Positions 17,795-25,927 of a DNA stretch of 64,000 nucleotides are shown piece by piece. The stretch spans positions 930,048 to 994,047 of the forward strand of contig DJLZ01000001.1 of NCBI GenBank assembly GCA_002436405.1, given 5' to 3'. This stretch comes from Proteobacteria bacterium UBA6503 (lineage in GTDB: Bacteria; Pseudomonadota; Alphaproteobacteria; UBA1280; UBA6503). Under the pieces are notes generated by a model. That model saw nothing but the letters and a program-made list of their open reading frames with translations. It ran no database searches and had not been told where the DNA came from. A program made the translations under genes and the position numbers. The stretch's first letter is position 1, and the number at the start of each line of letters is the position of its first letter.

Positions 17795-19363
17795 GTGAAA
17801 ACATGTTTTATCGTAACAGGTGCAAACCTTTGGCCTGAGCTTTCAAACGAGCTAACACAAAAAGGCCTCGACTTTAAAATGTGGCTAGGCCCTAAACACT
17901 TTGAGTGTTTTGCAAAAGAGCACCATAAAGGGGCAACGGTTTACCCTGCGCTTGAGCTTACAAAAGGCGCTGCGCTTAAATATGAAGATCTTCCCCATAG
18001 CCCACCAGCAGCATTTTATACCTCTGAGGCTTTTTTACGCCTAAAGGACCAGGTTTATAAAATGATGGACCGCCAAGATGACTTTAGCTGCTACCGCCGC
18101 CTTGAACGCGAGGCCGTGTTTTACTCGCTATTCCATTACTTTTACTCAGAACTTATCGAGAATGAAATTGAGCTTGTGATTGCTACCGAAGGCCCACACG
18201 AGCCAACAACAAAAATTCTGTATGCCCTTGCCGGTATGATGGGTATTCGCCGTGTACACTTTGATATTTCAATGGTTATCCCGATGATGGTCATGCGTGA
18301 AGGCTTTGAAGGCAAGCGCTTTAAGGTAGGTAAACGTAAAGGTGATGACCGCACCCGCCACCACGAAATTATGCAGGCGTATATTGATTCCGTTTTAAAA
18401 GCGCTTGATCCAAGTGCTGTTGAACCACTGTACATGACGATTCAACGTAAGTCTGATGCCTCATTTGTGACGAAGTTCCAGCACAATACAAAAGGGACGG
18501 GTCTTGTAGGGGCTATTAAGTACAGCCGTCGCAAAATTGCAAAGCTGTTTAAACCATACTACACCGTCCGTAACGTAGACTTTTTAGATACACCACTTAA
18601 GCCAACGCTTTCGCAAGCGCTTGAGTACCGCCGTAATCGCATTACAATGAAGTCGAAGTTGAAAAAACAATACCTAGAGTCTGTTGCGGATACTGAAAAA
18701 CTTTCATTCGATACACCGTTTATTTACTTCCCGCTGCATTACGAGCCAGAGCGCACAAGTAACCCAGACGGTGGCTTGTACTACAACCAGTTTGATGCCC
18801 TTGCGGCCTTGCGCGACTTTGTACCAAACGAAGTGCCTATCTACGTGAAAGAGCATTACTCACAGTTTACAGCAAAGCTACACGGCCACCGTGGCAAAAG
18901 CCCATACTTTTGGCGTGTGATGAAAACCCTCCCAAATGTGCATATGCTGCCTATGGAAATGCAATCGCTTGAGCTTATTAAGCGTTCGGTATTTACGGCC
19001 AGCATTACGGGTACTGCCTCGCTTGAGTCTGCTATTAGTGGTAAGAAAGCCGTTATCTTTGGTCAAACTTGGTTTTCGGGCTGCCCGAACGTTTGGCAGT
19101 TTGATGACCTTAAAGACTACGCCAGCTTTGTAAAGGAAGACACTCAACCGCTAGACGCTGTGAAGGACTTCTTTAAAGACCTTGTTGAAAACTACGCCCT
19201 GCGTGGTTATGTTTCGCAAACCAATGAGCCTTACTGGCGCAACAAGCTGGAAGATGCCGAAGTGCACCTTCAGCCGCACCCGATTTTGGATGACATTGTA
19301 CATGCGCTAGATAAAGGCGGCTTTATTAAAGCTAACGCCACTAAAGCTAAAAAGTCCGCCTAA
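17795..19363 (+). CDS. Capsule/glycan biosynthesis protein, KpsC/KpsS-like glycosyltransferase fold
   Basis: 522 residues from the GTG at 17795, which has GGGGGA eight bases upstream; an ATG at 17771 in frame has no ribosome site. The N-terminus (KTCFIVTGANLWPELSNEL) begins like a GT-B domain. The C-terminal half has FIYFPLHYEPERTSNPDGG, IYVKEHYSQF, and TGTASLESAISGKKAVIFGQ followed by a Trp-rich stretch, resembling the nucleotide-sugar-binding part of capsule proteins (KpsC/KpsS, Kdo-transferase group). No signal peptide or membrane helix. It probably transfers or polymerises an acidic sugar for a surface glycan; adjacent genes make a nonulosonic-acid-type sugar. Exact activity unknown. Confidence 0.6.
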   Translation: MKTCFIVTGANLWPELSNELTQKGLDFKMWLGPKHFECFAKEHHKGATVYPALELTKGAALKYEDLPHSPPAAFYTSEAFLRLKDQVYKMMDRQDDFSCYRRLEREAVFYSLFHYFYSELIENEIELVIATEGPHEPTTKILYALAGMMGIRRVHFDISMVIPMMVMREGFEGKRFKVGKRKGDDRTRHHEIMQAYIDSVLKALDPSAVEPLYMTIQRKSDASFVTKFQHNTKGTGLVGAIKYSRRKIAKLFKPYYTVRNVDFLDTPLKPTLSQALEYRRNRITMKSKLKKQYLESVADTEKLSFDTPFIYFPLHYEPERTSNPDGGLYYNQFDALAALRDFVPNEVPIYVKEHYSQFTAKLHGHRGKSPYFWRVMKTLPNVHMLPMEMQSLELIKRSVFTASITGTASLESAISGKKAVIFGQTWFSGCPNVWQFDDLKDYASFVKEDTQPLDAVKDFFKDLVENYALRGYVSQTNEPYWRNKLEDAEVHLQPHPILDDIVHALDKGGFIKANATKAKKSA

Positions 19364-19390
19364 TGGTAGGTAAGCTTTAAAAGCCTGAAC

Positions 19391-19422
19391 TAAAAAGCCC
19401 CGAGATAACTCGGGGCTTTTTA
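19391..19422. terminator. Bidirectional terminator between convergent glycan genes
   Basis: AAAAAGCCCCGAG-ATAA-CTCGGGGCTTTTT is a near-perfect hairpin with A and T tracts on both sides, so it can stop transcription from the KpsC-like gene and from the SpsF operon arriving from the other side. Confidence 0.88.
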
Positions 19423-19436
19423 AATGCAGTAACCTA

Positions 19437-20183
19437 TTATTTGGCCTTATGAATGTAAGGCGTTTGCTGCACTGTTTGGTTCATTTCCAAAATGTCAGGG
19501 CGGCGTTCAAATAGGTTAATAAGATCTTGGTAGGTGAACTCTGGGTTGACCTTCATAAGTTCTTCATAAGCGGCACAGGCCATCTCGTAGTCGTTTTCTT
19601 CGTCTACAACAAGGCGCCAGTGACGGCGGTTTGGCTGGTGGTCCATCCAAATCGCAGGGAAGCGCTCTGGGCGACGCCAAATAAACGGCGTGGCATGCTC
19701 TTTTTCGTACTGGTCCGGGTCCTCTGAAACAGCTGTTTCAAGCAGTTCAACTGGTAGAACTTCAGTATCAAAACCAAGCGGGTAGCCTGTTTTAATGGTT
19801 AGGCGAGCGTATTTAACCTTGGCCGTGCGGTAGGCTTTCAAAAGGGCTGAGCTTACGTCAGGGTCAATGAAAGGGCAGTCGCTAGTTACACGCAAAATGG
19901 TGTCGGCGTTTACGTGTTTAGCTGCACCTAATGTACGCTCAAGCACGTTGTGTTCATCCCCTTGGAAAAAGGCCACGTTATCAAGGTCTTTTACGGCATC
20001 AGCAATGGGCATGTGCTCTTCACCAACAGGTGAGGCTACGCAAATGCCATCAATACCTTCAATGCGTTTGCAGCGGTCAATAACATGATGCAGCATTGAT
20101 TTGCCAGCTAGTGGCAGAAGGGTTTTTTTCGGCAAGCGCGATGATGTCATGCGGGCTTGAATAATAACGTAAGTACCAGCCAT
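19437..20183 (-). CDS. SpsF-type cytidylyltransferase (CMP-sugar synthetase homologue)
   Basis: 248 residues. The nucleotidyltransferase signature is VIIQARMTSSRLPKKTLLPLAG, shared by the SpsF/NeuA/KdsB group that activates acidic sugars with CTP; VLRVTSDCPFIDPDV-like text (ILRVTSDCPFIDPDV) holds the metal-binding Asp. In SpsF-type loci the enzyme is found beside NeuB homologues, as here. It is last in a four-gene operon (RmlD-like, NeuB-like, GT2, SpsF), 13 bases after the GT2 gene. It likely makes the CMP-activated form of the sugar produced by the NeuB-like synthase. Confidence 0.82.
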   Translation of the reverse strand: MAGTYVIIQARMTSSRLPKKTLLPLAGKSMLHHVIDRCKRIEGIDGICVASPVGEEHMPIADAVKDLDNVAFFQGDEHNVLERTLGAAKHVNADTILRVTSDCPFIDPDVSSALLKAYRTAKVKYARLTIKTGYPLGFDTEVLPVELLETAVSEDPDQYEKEHATPFIWRRPERFPAIWMDHQPNRRHWRLVVDEENDYEMACAAYEELMKVNPEFTYQDLINLFERRPDILEMNQTVQQTPYIHKAK

Positions 20184-20196
20184 GGGTGGGGTCTCC

Positions 20197-20901
20197 TTAT
20201 GCGGCGTTTTTAGCGTGTGCCGCTGTTGAATCTTTTGCCAGTTTTAGGGCAATAGCCATCCCTTTGAAAATACGGAAGTTGGCGCGGATAAGACGGCCAA
20301 TACGTGGGGTATCTTCACGGTTGCGAATGTCAATGTTGGTTTGAATCATTCGCGCGCCGTTTTTAACCATGCAAATAGCAGCAGCTGTACCAAATGTAGG
20401 CTCAATGAAGCAGTAGCCATAAGCACGAATCATATCAATGCGGTAGGCTTTCATGCCGCACAGAATATCGCCAATGCCCCAGTTTTTCTTAGCAATGTTA
20501 CGGAACACGGCTTCAGCAAAGCGGGCAGGCTCTGGGCGGATAGCTAGGGCCACGTCAGCTTTGTTATCAAGTAGCGGTTGCGTCATCTCTGGAAGCGTTT
20601 CAGGCAGGTGCTGACCATCAGCATCTAGCGTAATAACAACACGAGCACCTTCGGCATCGGCTTGCTTGAAGCCGCTGAGCAAGGCACGGTCATAGCCTTG
20701 GTTCACGTTATGGGTTACCACAGTTGCGCCGTTTTTCTCGGCTTCTTTAGCGGTACCATCGGTTGAACCGTCGTCCACAACAATAACCTTACCAAACACG
20801 GCAGCACGGCGCACAACATCACCGATTGTTTTCTCTTCGTTTAACGCCGGAATAACAATGGCAATAGCGCCTTGTGCTTGGAATGTATCCTTGGTGCTCA
20901 T
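20197..20901 (-). CDS. Family 2 glycosyltransferase
   Basis: 234 residues. A GT-A fold with IAIVIPALNEEKTIGDVV, VIVVDDGSTDGTAKEAEKNG and the metal-binding DADGQH motif (VITLDADGQHLPET). It resembles dolichol-phosphate-mannose-synthase-type GT2 enzymes but has no C-terminal membrane helices, so it is a soluble or peripheral enzyme. CGMKAYRIDMIRAYGY is typical of this subgroup. It is the third gene of the operon and starts 18 bases after the NeuB-like gene. Acceptor and donor are unknown. Confidence 0.85.
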   Translation of the reverse strand: MSTKDTFQAQGAIAIVIPALNEEKTIGDVVRRAAVFGKVIVVDDGSTDGTAKEAEKNGATVVTHNVNQGYDRALLSGFKQADAEGARVVITLDADGQHLPETLPEMTQPLLDNKADVALAIRPEPARFAEAVFRNIAKKNWGIGDILCGMKAYRIDMIRAYGYCFIEPTFGTAAAICMVKNGARMIQTNIDIRNREDTPRIGRLIRANFRIFKGMAIALKLAKDSTAAHAKNAA

Positions 20902-20919
20902 GATAAATAGCTACCTATC

Positions 20920-22098
20920 TTATCTAATGTCGCTCGGGCGAAGCATTTCGCCTTTAACGTAGTCTTTACCAAGTTTTTTACCAACGGCAAGGTCAGTTTG
21001 GTACGGTTGAAGACCGCCTTGAATTGCAGGGCGTAGCGGGAATAGGTCCGCCTCGGTCAGGATGTGGCCTGCAGGTAGGTCAGTCTTGGTGCAAATAGCG
21101 CGGCGCTGCACAACACAAGTGTCTTTCTCGTTGTCTTCAATGCGCTTAATGCCATCACCAAGGGCAGCTTCTAGCTCGTCCATGTCAACGTAAGGGCGGA
21201 TAAGCTCAATGCGTTGGTCGTAGGTCATGTCTTCTTTAAGGTCTTTTTCTACCGCACGTGTAGCGTCAACCATTTCACGCCATGTGGTTGGGTTCATCGA
21301 GAATGGATGATCTGGGCCTTCGGCGTTGTTATCAAGGGTGAAGTGTTTTTCAACAGCACGGGCGTTGAATAGGGCAACAGAACCCACAACAGTGGTATGG
21401 CCTAGGGTGTGGTCGCTCAAGCCAAGCACAACATCAGGGAATTCTTTACCGTAAAGGTCAAGCACACGTAGGTTGATGCAGCTCATGCGGGCAAGGGCTT
21501 CTTCACGTGGTTCGTCGTTGTTGGCAGTGTAGTTGGTGTTACATTGCATCAAAATAACTTGGTCGGTTGCGCTTTGTGCGGCTTTAACAGCCATGCGAAC
21601 TTCGTCCATAGTGGTGGCTCCAGTGGCAAGGATAACTGTTTTACCAGTTTCGCCCATGGTTTTAATAGCATCGTGCCAGGTGACTTCACCGCTGCCAACT
21701 TTCCAGGCAGCAACATATGGCTTAACAGCTTCAATAAGGTCAGGCGAGTAGGGTGATGTAAAGTAGTGTACACCCGCTTTGTCGCAAGTTTCTTTCAGGG
21801 TTTCGGTCCACTCTAGTGGTAGCTCGGCGTCTTTGTATGTTTCAAAAACGCTTTTCTTCCATTTTGACTGGTGTGAAACCTGACCGCCCATTGACTTAAA
21901 GCCATGGTCAGAAACAATTGTCTCAGCTTGGAAGTTCTGGAATTTAGCAGCATCGCCACCAGCTTCGGCAACAGCCCAGATAAGCTCTTTGGCTTTTTCA
22001 AGGTCGCCATCGTGGTTTGCGGCAACATCAGCAATGAAATAGGTTGGGTGGTTTAGACCGACTGTTTGGCCTTCGATTTTGACTTCAGGTGTGCGCAT
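20920..22098 (-). CDS. NeuB/SpsE-type nonulosonic acid synthase
   Basis: 392 residues. The TIM-barrel NeuB domain (YFIADVAANHDGDLEKAKEL, AAKFQNFQAETIVS, HYFTSPYSPDLIEAV, WKVGSGEVTWHD, ILATGATTMDEV, LMQCNTNYTA, GLSDHTLGHT, EKHFTLD) condenses phosphoenolpyruvate with an N-acetyl-aminosugar to give a nine-carbon acid. The C-terminal SAF domain (RRAICTKTDLPAGHILTEAD, LRPAIQGG) is complete. The spacing between the two domains is longer than in typical NeuB, with an acidic helical insertion (DMDELEAALGDGIKRIEDNE). It overlaps the end of the RmlD-like gene by 46 bases. Product could be sialic, legionaminic or pseudaminic acid; the sequence alone does not decide. Confidence 0.85.
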   Translation of the reverse strand: MRTPEVKIEGQTVGLNHPTYFIADVAANHDGDLEKAKELIWAVAEAGGDAAKFQNFQAETIVSDHGFKSMGGQVSHQSKWKKSVFETYKDAELPLEWTETLKETCDKAGVHYFTSPYSPDLIEAVKPYVAAWKVGSGEVTWHDAIKTMGETGKTVILATGATTMDEVRMAVKAAQSATDQVILMQCNTNYTANNDEPREEALARMSCINLRVLDLYGKEFPDVVLGLSDHTLGHTTVVGSVALFNARAVEKHFTLDNNAEGPDHPFSMNPTTWREMVDATRAVEKDLKEDMTYDQRIELIRPYVDMDELEAALGDGIKRIEDNEKDTCVVQRRAICTKTDLPAGHILTEADLFPLRPAIQGGLQPYQTDLAVGKKLGKDYVKGEMLRPSDIR

Positions 22099-22964
22099 GC
22101 CTTTAAAATCTCCTGTTCTAGTGTGGGCATTGTAATTCCAAGCTTTTGTTCGAGTGCACTTGGGTCAAGGCGCAAATCTTTAGGGCGAGGGGCACGGCCT
22201 ACAAGTGCTGTAGATTCCATGGTCTCGGCATTGTTTGTCGAAGCGCCAAGCTGGTTTGCAATAACAAGGGCAAAGTCAGCTTTGCTCATCCCGTTACGCG
22301 ATGCCAGATTATATACCCCATACACTTCTTTTTCCAGACATGATGCAATCATTTCGCCGACTGTTTCCATGTGCAGTGGCGTAAAGATGCTGTCGGTAAA
22401 GAGTTTAAGTGGTGACTGCTTCTGGAATGACTCAATAAAGAAGTCACTCAGGCTTTTACGTGTTGGCGTTTGCGAGGCCCCAAAGATGTTGGTGCGTAGG
22501 ACGACCGACTTCTTGTGTTTGAGGGCTTCTTCTTCACCAGCAAGCTTGGTGCGGCCATATGCGTTGATAGGGCCAATCATGCTTTCGGTATAAGGTGGGG
22601 TGCCAACTTGCTCTGAGTAGACTTGGTCTGTTGAAACATGCACAAGCTGCGTTTCGGGCGAAATAGCATTGACAATATTTTCAATGGTTTGACGGTTCAA
22701 AACATCGGCCGTACCGGGGTGTTCTTCACAGGCATCAACATTGGTCATAGCAACAAGGTTCACAACAACAGCAGGCTGATGCTTTTCAATGAACTTTTTT
22801 GTCTCTGAAGGAAGCGTAAGGTCACAGCTGGTTTCAGCGTGGTCTTTACCAACTTCTACAACAGAGTAGCGATGCGCTGTTAGGGCTTGGCAAACATAAG
22901 GCCCAAGCAGGCCGCTTGCCCCGAAGACAACACATTTCTTTAGTTGTTGCATAGTTTCTGTCAA
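22053..22964 (-). CDS. RmlD-like sugar nucleotide reductase (extended SDR)
   Basis: 303 residues starting at a TTG; an ATG four codons in lacks a ribosome site, whereas AAGGGAAAG precedes the TTG. The Rossmann motif is VFGASGLLGPYV; the RmlD-type active site is VHVSTDQVYSEQ with PINAYGRTKLAGEE (Tyr-x3-Lys). RmlD reduces dTDP-4-dehydrorhamnose; in this context the enzyme may instead modify the amino-sugar precursor used by the adjacent NeuB-like synthase. It is the first gene of the operon and its 3' end overlaps the next gene by 46 bases, giving coupled translation. Confidence 0.8.
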   Translation of the reverse strand: MTETMQQLKKCVVFGASGLLGPYVCQALTAHRYSVVEVGKDHAETSCDLTLPSETKKFIEKHQPAVVVNLVAMTNVDACEEHPGTADVLNRQTIENIVNAISPETQLVHVSTDQVYSEQVGTPPYTESMIGPINAYGRTKLAGEEEALKHKKSVVLRTNIFGASQTPTRKSLSDFFIESFQKQSPLKLFTDSIFTPLHMETVGEMIASCLEKEVYGVYNLASRNGMSKADFALVIANQLGASTNNAETMESTALVGRAPRPKDLRLDPSALEQKLGITMPTLEQEILKACAHLKSKSKAKQSV

Positions 22965-23166
22965 AACTTAGCTTTCCCTTTGTTTTTTGCACCGTCTGAG
23001 TAACATAATTTCATACGTATTGACAAGTAAGAACTGTTGTTACGAACGTCAAGTGTATACAATCACTTAGGCATATTGTACACGTGTAAATTTAAGCGTA
23101 TGGTAAGCACTTAGCATTTTGCCCTTGGCATTTTGCATTTAGGTTAAAGCATAGAAAGATACAAAC

Positions 23167-24537
23167 TTGAACGCACCACTTCTTAAAGCAAACTGGAAAC
23201 GCCCCTTCAAAAACGCAGGGCGTTTGCTTGTTGGGCGTGGTATTCAGGGTGTTATGTCTTTGATTTATTTGTCACTTTCGGCAAAGGCCTTGGGCTTAGT
23301 GGGCTTTGGTGTGCTGACACTGATTTACACCAGTATCATGACGATGCGTAACCTGTTGGGCTTTCGCTCATGGCAAATGATTATGAGCTTCGGGGCACAG
23401 GCCCTCAACCGTATGGATGGGCCACATATGAAACGCCTCGTGAATTTTGCCCTGATTATTGAGTCATCAGCAGGTCTACTGGGGGCTGCATTGGTTTGCA
23501 TTTTCGCTGAGCCTGTGTTGAATCTTTTTTCTATCCCTCTTGAATACACCCAAATGGTGCAGCTGTTCTCGGTGTATTTGTTCTTGTGGATTATCTCTGA
23601 TGTGGGGCTTGGGGTGCTGCGCCTTTATGATCGCCATGACCTAATTTCATGGCAGCTCACGGTTGAGCCTACAATCCGTTTGATTGGTTCAGCATGGTTC
23701 TTTTATTACACGGGCGATATCTGGGACTTTTTATGGGTTTGGCTGGTTGCAGGGTTGCTAAGCAAAACAACGCTTATTGCCCTAAGTAGCGTAACGCTAC
23801 GCCGTGAGCTTGCAAAGCTTGAGGCACCTGATGCACCTAAGGCGAAGCGCCTTAAACTGCGTGATATCTACCGTGAGCCTGAGCAAGGCGTATGGCGTTA
23901 TGCGTGGGGCACGTATGCCCAAGCCGCACTTGCCACCAACTTTGCACCAATGTTTATTGCAACCCAACTGGGGCCTGCGGGTGCTGGTATTTGGCGTGTG
24001 GCTCAACGCTTTATTGCAGCGGTGGCGCACCCTGTTGGTAAATTGCTTGTACCTGTGATTTATACAGACATGAGCTGGCTCAACGCGGCTGGAAATAGCA
24101 AAGGCCGTACGAAGATGATTGTGCGTACAGGCGCCATTGCAGGCGGTGTTACATTGTGCCTTGTAGGTGTGCTAGCACTCGCAGGTGAATGGCTTATTGT
24201 GCAAGTTGTTGGCGCGGACTTTTTGGACGCTTACAACGTGATGATGGTTTTGGCGCTTACGCCTATTATCAGTGCCTTTACCTTTGGGGTAGGGCCAATG
24301 CTTATGACTGCGGGGCGTGTTTGGTCAATTACAGCTATCCGTATTTTTGTGATGTCTGTTTTCTTTGCCTCTATTATCCCTCTAGTGCAGCTATGGGGTG
24401 TTGTGGGTGCAGCTGTTGCAACGGTGATTAGCTCAATCCTTTCAACGGGGCTGCTGTTATATATTGGGCGTGACTTGATTAAAGATGGGTATAACCCCAA
24501 AGCCAAAAAGAAAGCTCAAAAGAAAGCTAACCAGTAA
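23167..24537 (+). CDS. Wzx-type oligosaccharide flippase
   Basis: 456 residues, about twelve membrane helices, TTG start. The MOP/PST pattern is visible: KNAGRLLVGRGIQGVMSLIYL near the N-terminus, YLFLWIISDVGLGVLRLYD in the fourth/fifth helices and AVATVISSILSTGLLLYIG near the C-terminus, followed by a basic tail. Wzx proteins flip lipid-linked glycan units from the cytosolic to the periplasmic face. It is divergent from the NeuB operon across a 202-base gap and probably exports its product. The gap holds an imperfect inverted repeat (GTGTATACAAT...ATTGTACAC, about 23053-23082). Confidence 0.8.
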   Translation: MNAPLLKANWKRPFKNAGRLLVGRGIQGVMSLIYLSLSAKALGLVGFGVLTLIYTSIMTMRNLLGFRSWQMIMSFGAQALNRMDGPHMKRLVNFALIIESSAGLLGAALVCIFAEPVLNLFSIPLEYTQMVQLFSVYLFLWIISDVGLGVLRLYDRHDLISWQLTVEPTIRLIGSAWFFYYTGDIWDFLWVWLVAGLLSKTTLIALSSVTLRRELAKLEAPDAPKAKRLKLRDIYREPEQGVWRYAWGTYAQAALATNFAPMFIATQLGPAGAGIWRVAQRFIAAVAHPVGKLLVPVIYTDMSWLNAAGNSKGRTKMIVRTGAIAGGVTLCLVGVLALAGEWLIVQVVGADFLDAYNVMMVLALTPIISAFTFGVGPMLMTAGRVWSITAIRIFVMSVFFASIIPLVQLWGVVGAAVATVISSILSTGLLLYIGRDLIKDGYNPKAKKKAQKKANQ

Positions 24538-24546
24538 GGCAAAAAG

Positions 24547-24573
24547 AAGCCGGCCCTCTAGGCCGGCTTTGTT
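24547..24573. terminator. Terminator after the flippase gene
   Basis: AAGCCGGCC-CTCTA-GGCCGGCTT with TTTG on the right and a CTTTTT tract on the minus strand; it can serve both the flippase and the convergent small gene. Confidence 0.8.
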
Positions 24574-24587
24574 ATGTTTTGTATGCT

Positions 24588-25052
24588 TTAGCGCTCCAAG
24601 GCCTCTGCCACTTCAGGGCTTGGGTTTTGTGTCTTCTCAACAGCGACAACTGCGTCGCATAAGGCGGCATTCATATTGCCGTGGCCAAGGGTTGGTTTTT
24701 CAGGATGCTCGCAGCCGTCAATAATGCCAGCAAAGTAAACCTTTTGAATATCCTCAACCGAGGGTGAAATTTCACCCGCCTCAATGCGCTCAGCGTATTG
24801 GGCAATAGGGCCGTTTAGGCTTTCGGCCACTTCAAAGCCTTCGTCTGCGGTGCCTTGATAGCCCTTAGCACGTAGTGTTTCTGCCATCATTTGGCAGGCT
24901 TCAGGCGTTACTTTTACACCGCGGGCTGAGGCTGTGTTTGCAAGGCGTTGAATATTGTACATGCAGGTTTCTGCATCAGCATCGGCAAGGCTTCGGGTTA
25001 CCCCGTCAAATAGGTCTAGGTAGTGGAGTTGTTTTTGCTCTAAATCCGACAT
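24588..25052 (-). CDS. Hypothetical protein, helical, no recognised domain
   Basis: 154 residues, no signal peptide or membrane helix, acidic. I do not recognise the family. It is mostly helical: an N-terminal stretch (SDLEQKQLHYLDLFDGVTRS), a motif NIQRLANTASARGVKVTPEAC, and a C-terminal HGNMNAALCDAVVAVEKTQN. Three Cys are spread through the chain without a zinc-like spacing. It sits between the flippase terminator and the response regulator gene, 63 bases downstream of the latter, and could be the last gene of the signalling cluster. Confidence 0.55.
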   Translation of the reverse strand: MSDLEQKQLHYLDLFDGVTRSLADADAETCMYNIQRLANTASARGVKVTPEACQMMAETLRAKGYQGTADEGFEVAESLNGPIAQYAERIEAGEISPSVEDIQKVYFAGIIDGCEHPEKPTLGHGNMNAALCDAVVAVEKTQNPSPEVAEALER

Positions 25053-25115
25053 GATGCCCTCTGTATAAATAGTCTATACATAAGGTATAAGAATAGTAAT
25101 AGGGATTACAATACC

Positions 25116-25868
25116 TTAAACATCAAAATAGGCGAGCTTCACACAGTCGGCAATACGTTCTTTAGAGGCTGGCTTACGCAGGAACGTGCTTGCCCCTGAG
25201 GTTTGCGCCAAACGTACTTTAGACTCAGACGCATCTGATGACAAAATCACCACCTTGCAGTCAAAGTCCATCCCTTGAATGCGCTTTAGCACTTCTAGGC
25301 CATCAATACCGTGGATGTGAATATCAAGGAAGACCACATCAGGGTTAATCTCTTCGTAGCTTTCAACGACTTTATCGCCATCGCTAAATTCGTGGACTGT
25401 GCCAAAGTTTTCAAGATGGCCTGAAATAACCTTGCGAATAAACATATCATCATCCACGACCATGAATACTTTCGAGCTACGCTCTTGGCGTTCTTTAAAT
25501 AGTTTGCCGCGTTCGTCCATTGGTGTGTCGAGTGCGTGATGCAGTTTCTCAAGCATCCCTGTTGAGGTGTGGCGTACAAGGAGGTGGTATTGAATATCGC
25601 TGAGCAGGCGGCCAACTTCGCGTTTGATATCAGCAGGGGTGTAGCCCGAGCGGCTATCAAGCATCAGCACAATGTGTGAGGCCTCAAGGAAGAAAATAGC
25701 CCCTTCAGTTTCACCAAATTTATTAATCAGTTTTTCAGCAACAACTGGGCCATGGTTTGCAAACTCAGGCGCAAGGCGAATAAGCGAAGACGAGAATATT
25801 CCCGTTTCGCACATTTGTTTAATCTCAGCAAAGCTGACTTCAGCAGTCAGTGGGTAAACCTTCAGCAC
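25116..25868 (-). CDS. Response regulator with C-terminal receiver and unknown N-terminal domain
   Basis: 250 residues. The receiver occupies about residues 132-250 and is intact: acidic pair MVVDDDMFI, phospho-acceptor VVFLDIHIHGIDG, Thr/Ser in VILSSDAS, Lys in FLRKPAS. The first ~120 residues have no membrane helix and no domain I can name (EGAIFFLEASHIVLMLDSRSG is a likely beta core). Receivers are usually N-terminal, so this order is unusual. It is immediately downstream of two hybrid kinases that end in HPt domains and is their most likely partner. Confidence 0.75.
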   Translation of the reverse strand: MLKVYPLTAEVSFAEIKQMCETGIFSSSLIRLAPEFANHGPVVAEKLINKFGETEGAIFFLEASHIVLMLDSRSGYTPADIKREVGRLLSDIQYHLLVRHTSTGMLEKLHHALDTPMDERGKLFKERQERSSKVFMVVDDDMFIRKVISGHLENFGTVHEFSDGDKVVESYEEINPDVVFLDIHIHGIDGLEVLKRIQGMDFDCKVVILSSDASESKVRLAQTSGASTFLRKPASKERIADCVKLAYFDV

Positions 25869-25927
25869 TTTTTTATCCTTTTTGTTTTGTACCTACATGT
25901 ATATGAAATAGGGATTCATCATACCTA

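Noticed and set aside
23053..23082. Imperfect inverted repeat GTGTATACAAT...ATTGTACAC before the flippase gene as a regulator site.
   Set aside because: Arms differ by a two-base insertion and match no known operator; mentioned only with the gene.
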